From Castor canadensis (lineage: Eukaryota > Chordata > Mammalia > Rodentia > Castoridae): 64,000 nucleotides of DNA. Below are positions 61,590-64,000 of this stretch, one piece after another. Below the pieces are notes generated by a model, which did no database searches, was not told the DNA's origin, and was given only the letters and a program-made list of their open reading frames with translations. The translations under genes were made by a program, and so were the position numbers. The stretch lies in the NCBI RefSeq assembly GCF_047511655.1, contig NC_133401.1:47883570-47947569 (forward strand). The letters are read 5' to 3'. Numbering within the stretch: the stretch's first letter is position 1; every line of letters begins with the position of its first letter.

Positions 61590-62040
61590 AGCAAGAGAAT
61601 GATGAAAATTAATTTTATGTGTCAACTTGGCTATAATACACAGTTATTTAATTAAACAGCAACCTAGGTGTTGCTGCGAAGGTACTTTGCAGATGTGGTT
61701 GACATGTACAATCCTTGACTTTCAATAAAGGAGATTATCTTTGCTTAAGTAGATGGGCCTCTTGAAGAGGTGTAAGGTATTAAGAGCAAAAATTGCTTCC
61801 CAAGGAAAAGTCTAGCAGCATCATCTCCTGAACCCCTATCTGAGTCCCAGCCTCCTAGATTTCCCTGTGGATTTTGGACTTGTGACTGCAGCATCCACTC
61901 CCATCTGCTTCCACCCTGTCTGCGGGCCCCACAATCTTTTGAGTCAATACTTTAAAGCAAACTTCTTTAAATCTATATCCAAATCTGTGTATCTGCTCTT
62001 TTGCTCTCATATCTCTGGAGAACCCTGTCAGATATAGTAA
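61590..62040 (+). mobile_element. LTR-type repeat, same family as 56,000-56,360
   Basis: ttaattttatgtgtcaactt, gatgggcctcttgaagaggt, ccacaatcttttgagtcaat, tctctggagaaccctgtcag. The 3' end is complete, unlike the 56-kb copy. Confidence 0.72.
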
Positions 62041-62179
62041 TGGATTTGCATAGAAGTTGGCTAAGGCTAGGAGTATGGTCTAAGCCAGTTAAAAACAAGT
62101 TTTCCCTATGGAAATTTAACTAAAGCCATTTAAGGACCACCGTGTTGTACCATAAGGACCCGAAGTATTAAGCAATTAT

Positions 62180-62296
62180 TATTTTGAGACAGGGTTTTGC
62201 TATGTAGTCCAGGATAACCTTAAACTTGAGTTCCTCCTGCCTCTGCCTCCCAAGTGCTAGAATTATAGAAATCTGTCATCACATCCAGCTCAAGTC
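62180..62296 (-). mobile_element. B1-like SINE
   Basis: gagacagggttttgctatgt, cctcccaagtgctagaatta, ctgtcatcacatccagct. Confidence 0.88.
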
Positions 62297-62307
62297 AATT
62301 ATTATTA

Positions 62308-62522
62308 TTTTTTGGTAGTACTGGGGTTTGAACTCATGGCCTCATACTTGCTAGGCAGGCGCTGTACCACTTGAGCCATTCCACCAGCCCTGTTGTTTGA
62401 TGGGTACTTTTAAGATAGGGTCTCATGAGCTATTTGCCCTGACTGCCCTCAAATCACGATCCTCCCAATCTCTACCTCCCAAGTAGCTAGGATTATAGGT
62501 ATAAGCCACTGGCATCTGGCTG
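62308..62522 (-). mobile_element. SINE dimer (ID-like + B1-like)
   Basis: gtagtactggggtttgaact, cttgctaggcaggcgctgta, gagccattccaccagccctg, gatagggtctcatgagctat, aagtagctaggattataggt. Confidence 0.93.
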
Positions 62523-62902
62523 AAGTCAATTATTTTTAAAGAAACTTTTTATTTTTAAATTGAATTATATAACATATTTGTTTCAAAGTCAGAATATGAA
62601 ACCTCAGAATGGCCATGAGTTATCACAGCGGATTATTTCTGTCCCCCAGCTGTTCAGTTTAATGCCTGTCCAGATAGTTATTCCAGTCACAAATGAGGCT
62701 GTTGGATGGATCCTGTGCCAAGGAGTGGACCTTGTTTTCTATATCTCTTTTCAAAGACTGAAAGCTACAGAGAAATAAGTAATTCAAAATCAGCAAGCAG
62801 AATTGAAAACAATTAATTTTTTTAAAAAAGGTATAATGTACATAATCACATAATTTTATCCTCATTTGGAAACTACATCTATCTTGTTCCAATCACCAAC
62901 AC

Positions 62903-63061
62903 CAGTTAAAGTGCTGTTTTGACTGTTCTCAGTGGGAGAAGCATTTTCACACGCATATCCATGTATATTCAAAATTTTCACATCCACAAGATAGACATAG
63001 AACCATTTTCTCAATGCTGTTGATTCCATTAAACACACACGGAAAAGGGGACAAGGTGAGT
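62903..63061 (-). other. Weak candidate exon
   Basis: The minus-strand acceptor has a good pyrimidine tract (ttttcatctcttcctgg ... tctttcag at 63,062-63,068). The following frame stays open through LRKWFYVYLVDVKILNIHGY. A possible donor (actg then gtgttg) lies at 62,901. The splice phase does not chain cleanly to the other open segment near 62,660-62,764. No family recognised. Confidence 0.15.
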
Positions 63062-63169
63062 CTGAAAGACTTTCCAGGAAGAGATGAAAAGACACACAGT
63101 GGATTTCTCTCACTAGATCAAGGCTTCATTTGTAGCCTGTTTTGCTTCTGTTAATGTTTGCATTTAAAA

Positions 63170-63252
63170 TACAACTATGACATATGGTAAGAACTTTGGT
63201 AAATGTCACAATGTACCCCAGTACAACAATAATAAAAATAAATAAAGGTATA
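63170..63252 (+). mobile_element. Rodent L1 3'-end fragment (Lx-like)
   Basis: atgtcacaatgtaccccagt, acaacaataataaaaataaa: the last 80 bases of the family seen at 57,030-57,310. Confidence 0.75.
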
Positions 63253-63694
63253 TTAAGGACAACAAAGAAAGACTCTGAGACAATTTGTATATCCAGTTGC
63301 TGAATACCTTTCATCTATTCATTTCCCAGTTGACATAAGCATTTTGAAACAAAATCAGGCAGTGTGTTCTGTGCGTTAATGTCTCCTAGGATTTAGGTTC
63401 TGATACTTTGAGCATCAGTCACCACAGAGGGCTCTTCATATGGAACACACTCTGTCACTTCCAGGGCACACAAATACTAAATAAGGCACTCAACAAACTA
63501 TCATAAGAGATCACCAACTAGAATTGTCACATGAGTAAAAGCAACTTGCCCAGCAATAGTTATATTGTCATGTAAAGTACGGGTATGAGAAGGAATGTCA
63601 CATAGTTACACAGGAAGAATCTGGAAGGCTACAGAAAAGTTATTGGTGGTCACCTCGAGAGAAAGTTGGAATGTGAGTCTGAAGGGAAAAGATT
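63253..63694. other. Unassigned DNA
   Basis: Nothing recognised. Confidence 0.4.
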
Positions 63695-63805
63695 TCTTTT
63701 TCCCACACTTTTTATTTGTGAAGATTAACTGTACAGTGTAGGGGATTTCAATGTTCATACAGGCATATAACATAGTTTGATGATATTCACTCCTTTTACA
63801 ACTGG
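63695..63805 (-). mobile_element. Rodent L1 3'-end fragment (Lx-like), diverged
   Basis: ttgtgaagattaactgtaca, atttcaatgttcatacaggc, ttgatgatattcactccttt: antisense tail. Confidence 0.5.
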
Positions 63806-64000
63806 AAAAGATTTCTTTTTAAATCCCACACCAAAAGCAATTAAGAGATGACTAATACTCTTTGAAAGTGTTGAGCTCACAAAAGATGCAGAAAAAAGAC
63901 CAAGGCACCGTTACAAACTGGAGAACACTAAGGAGAAGAAACAAGTGCTGTATCTGATGCTGGAGCAGCAAAATGACATTCCTGTAGACAATGTGAACTC
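63806..64000. other. Unassigned DNA to window end
   Basis: No feature recognised. Confidence 0.4.

Overview
The window is rodent genomic DNA with no intact protein-coding gene visible. Two families point to a castorimorph rodent, most likely a beaver-type genome. One is an ID-like, tRNA-derived SINE whose minus-strand copies read 'tactggggtttgaactcagg ... cttgctaggcagg ... gagccactccaccagcccc', often fused to one or two B1-like units. The other is a young L1 family with several near-identical 3' ends. The lineage call is inference from these repeats; that the DNA is mammalian is certain (MIR, MaLR, L1M and L1 elements throughout).

Layout. 1-2,906: a SINE followed by a 5'-truncated plus-strand L1. 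2,907-6,278: mostly unassigned DNA with one MaLR-like LTR. 6,279-8,345: the 3' end of a minus-strand gammaretrovirus-like provirus (LTR, broken env, end of integrase). 8,346-12,295: unassigned DNA with a 102-bp direct duplication, a (CA)n tract and a weak MIR. 12,296-16,960: a compound minus-strand L1 insertion whose 3' end is present twice, bracketed by a single target-site duplication. 17,060-22,010: an ancient minus-strand L1M peppered with younger SINE and L1 insertions. 22,200-27,330: MIRs, SINEs and unassigned DNA. 27,334-29,870: a degenerate minisatellite, then a minus-strand processed pseudogene of the golgin GM130 gene (GOLGA2). 30,564-30,740: a perfect 25-bp hairpin that also contains a G-quadruplex motif, then a 9-bp tandem repeat. 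32,995-41,656: the 5' part of a provirus of the same family (LTR, proline-tRNA-type primer-binding site, leader, gag, start of RT), interrupted by a nearly 5'-complete L1, which itself carries a younger L1 insertion with a perfect 15-bp target duplication. 41,660-49,550: SINEs, MIRs and unassigned DNA. 49,560-53,870: a second ancient L1M. 53,870-64,000: SINEs, short rodent L1 3'-end fragments, several LTR-type repeats, and one candidate internal exon of a membrane protein on the minus strand (60,390-60,546).

Functionally the window behaves as an intergenic or intronic repeat graveyard. The main interest is in the nesting order of the elements, the two matching halves of a provirus, the golgin retrocopy, a few unusual inverted and tandem repeats, and the possible exon near 60.4 kb. 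SINE and old-L1 boundaries were judged by eye and may be off by 10-30 bases.
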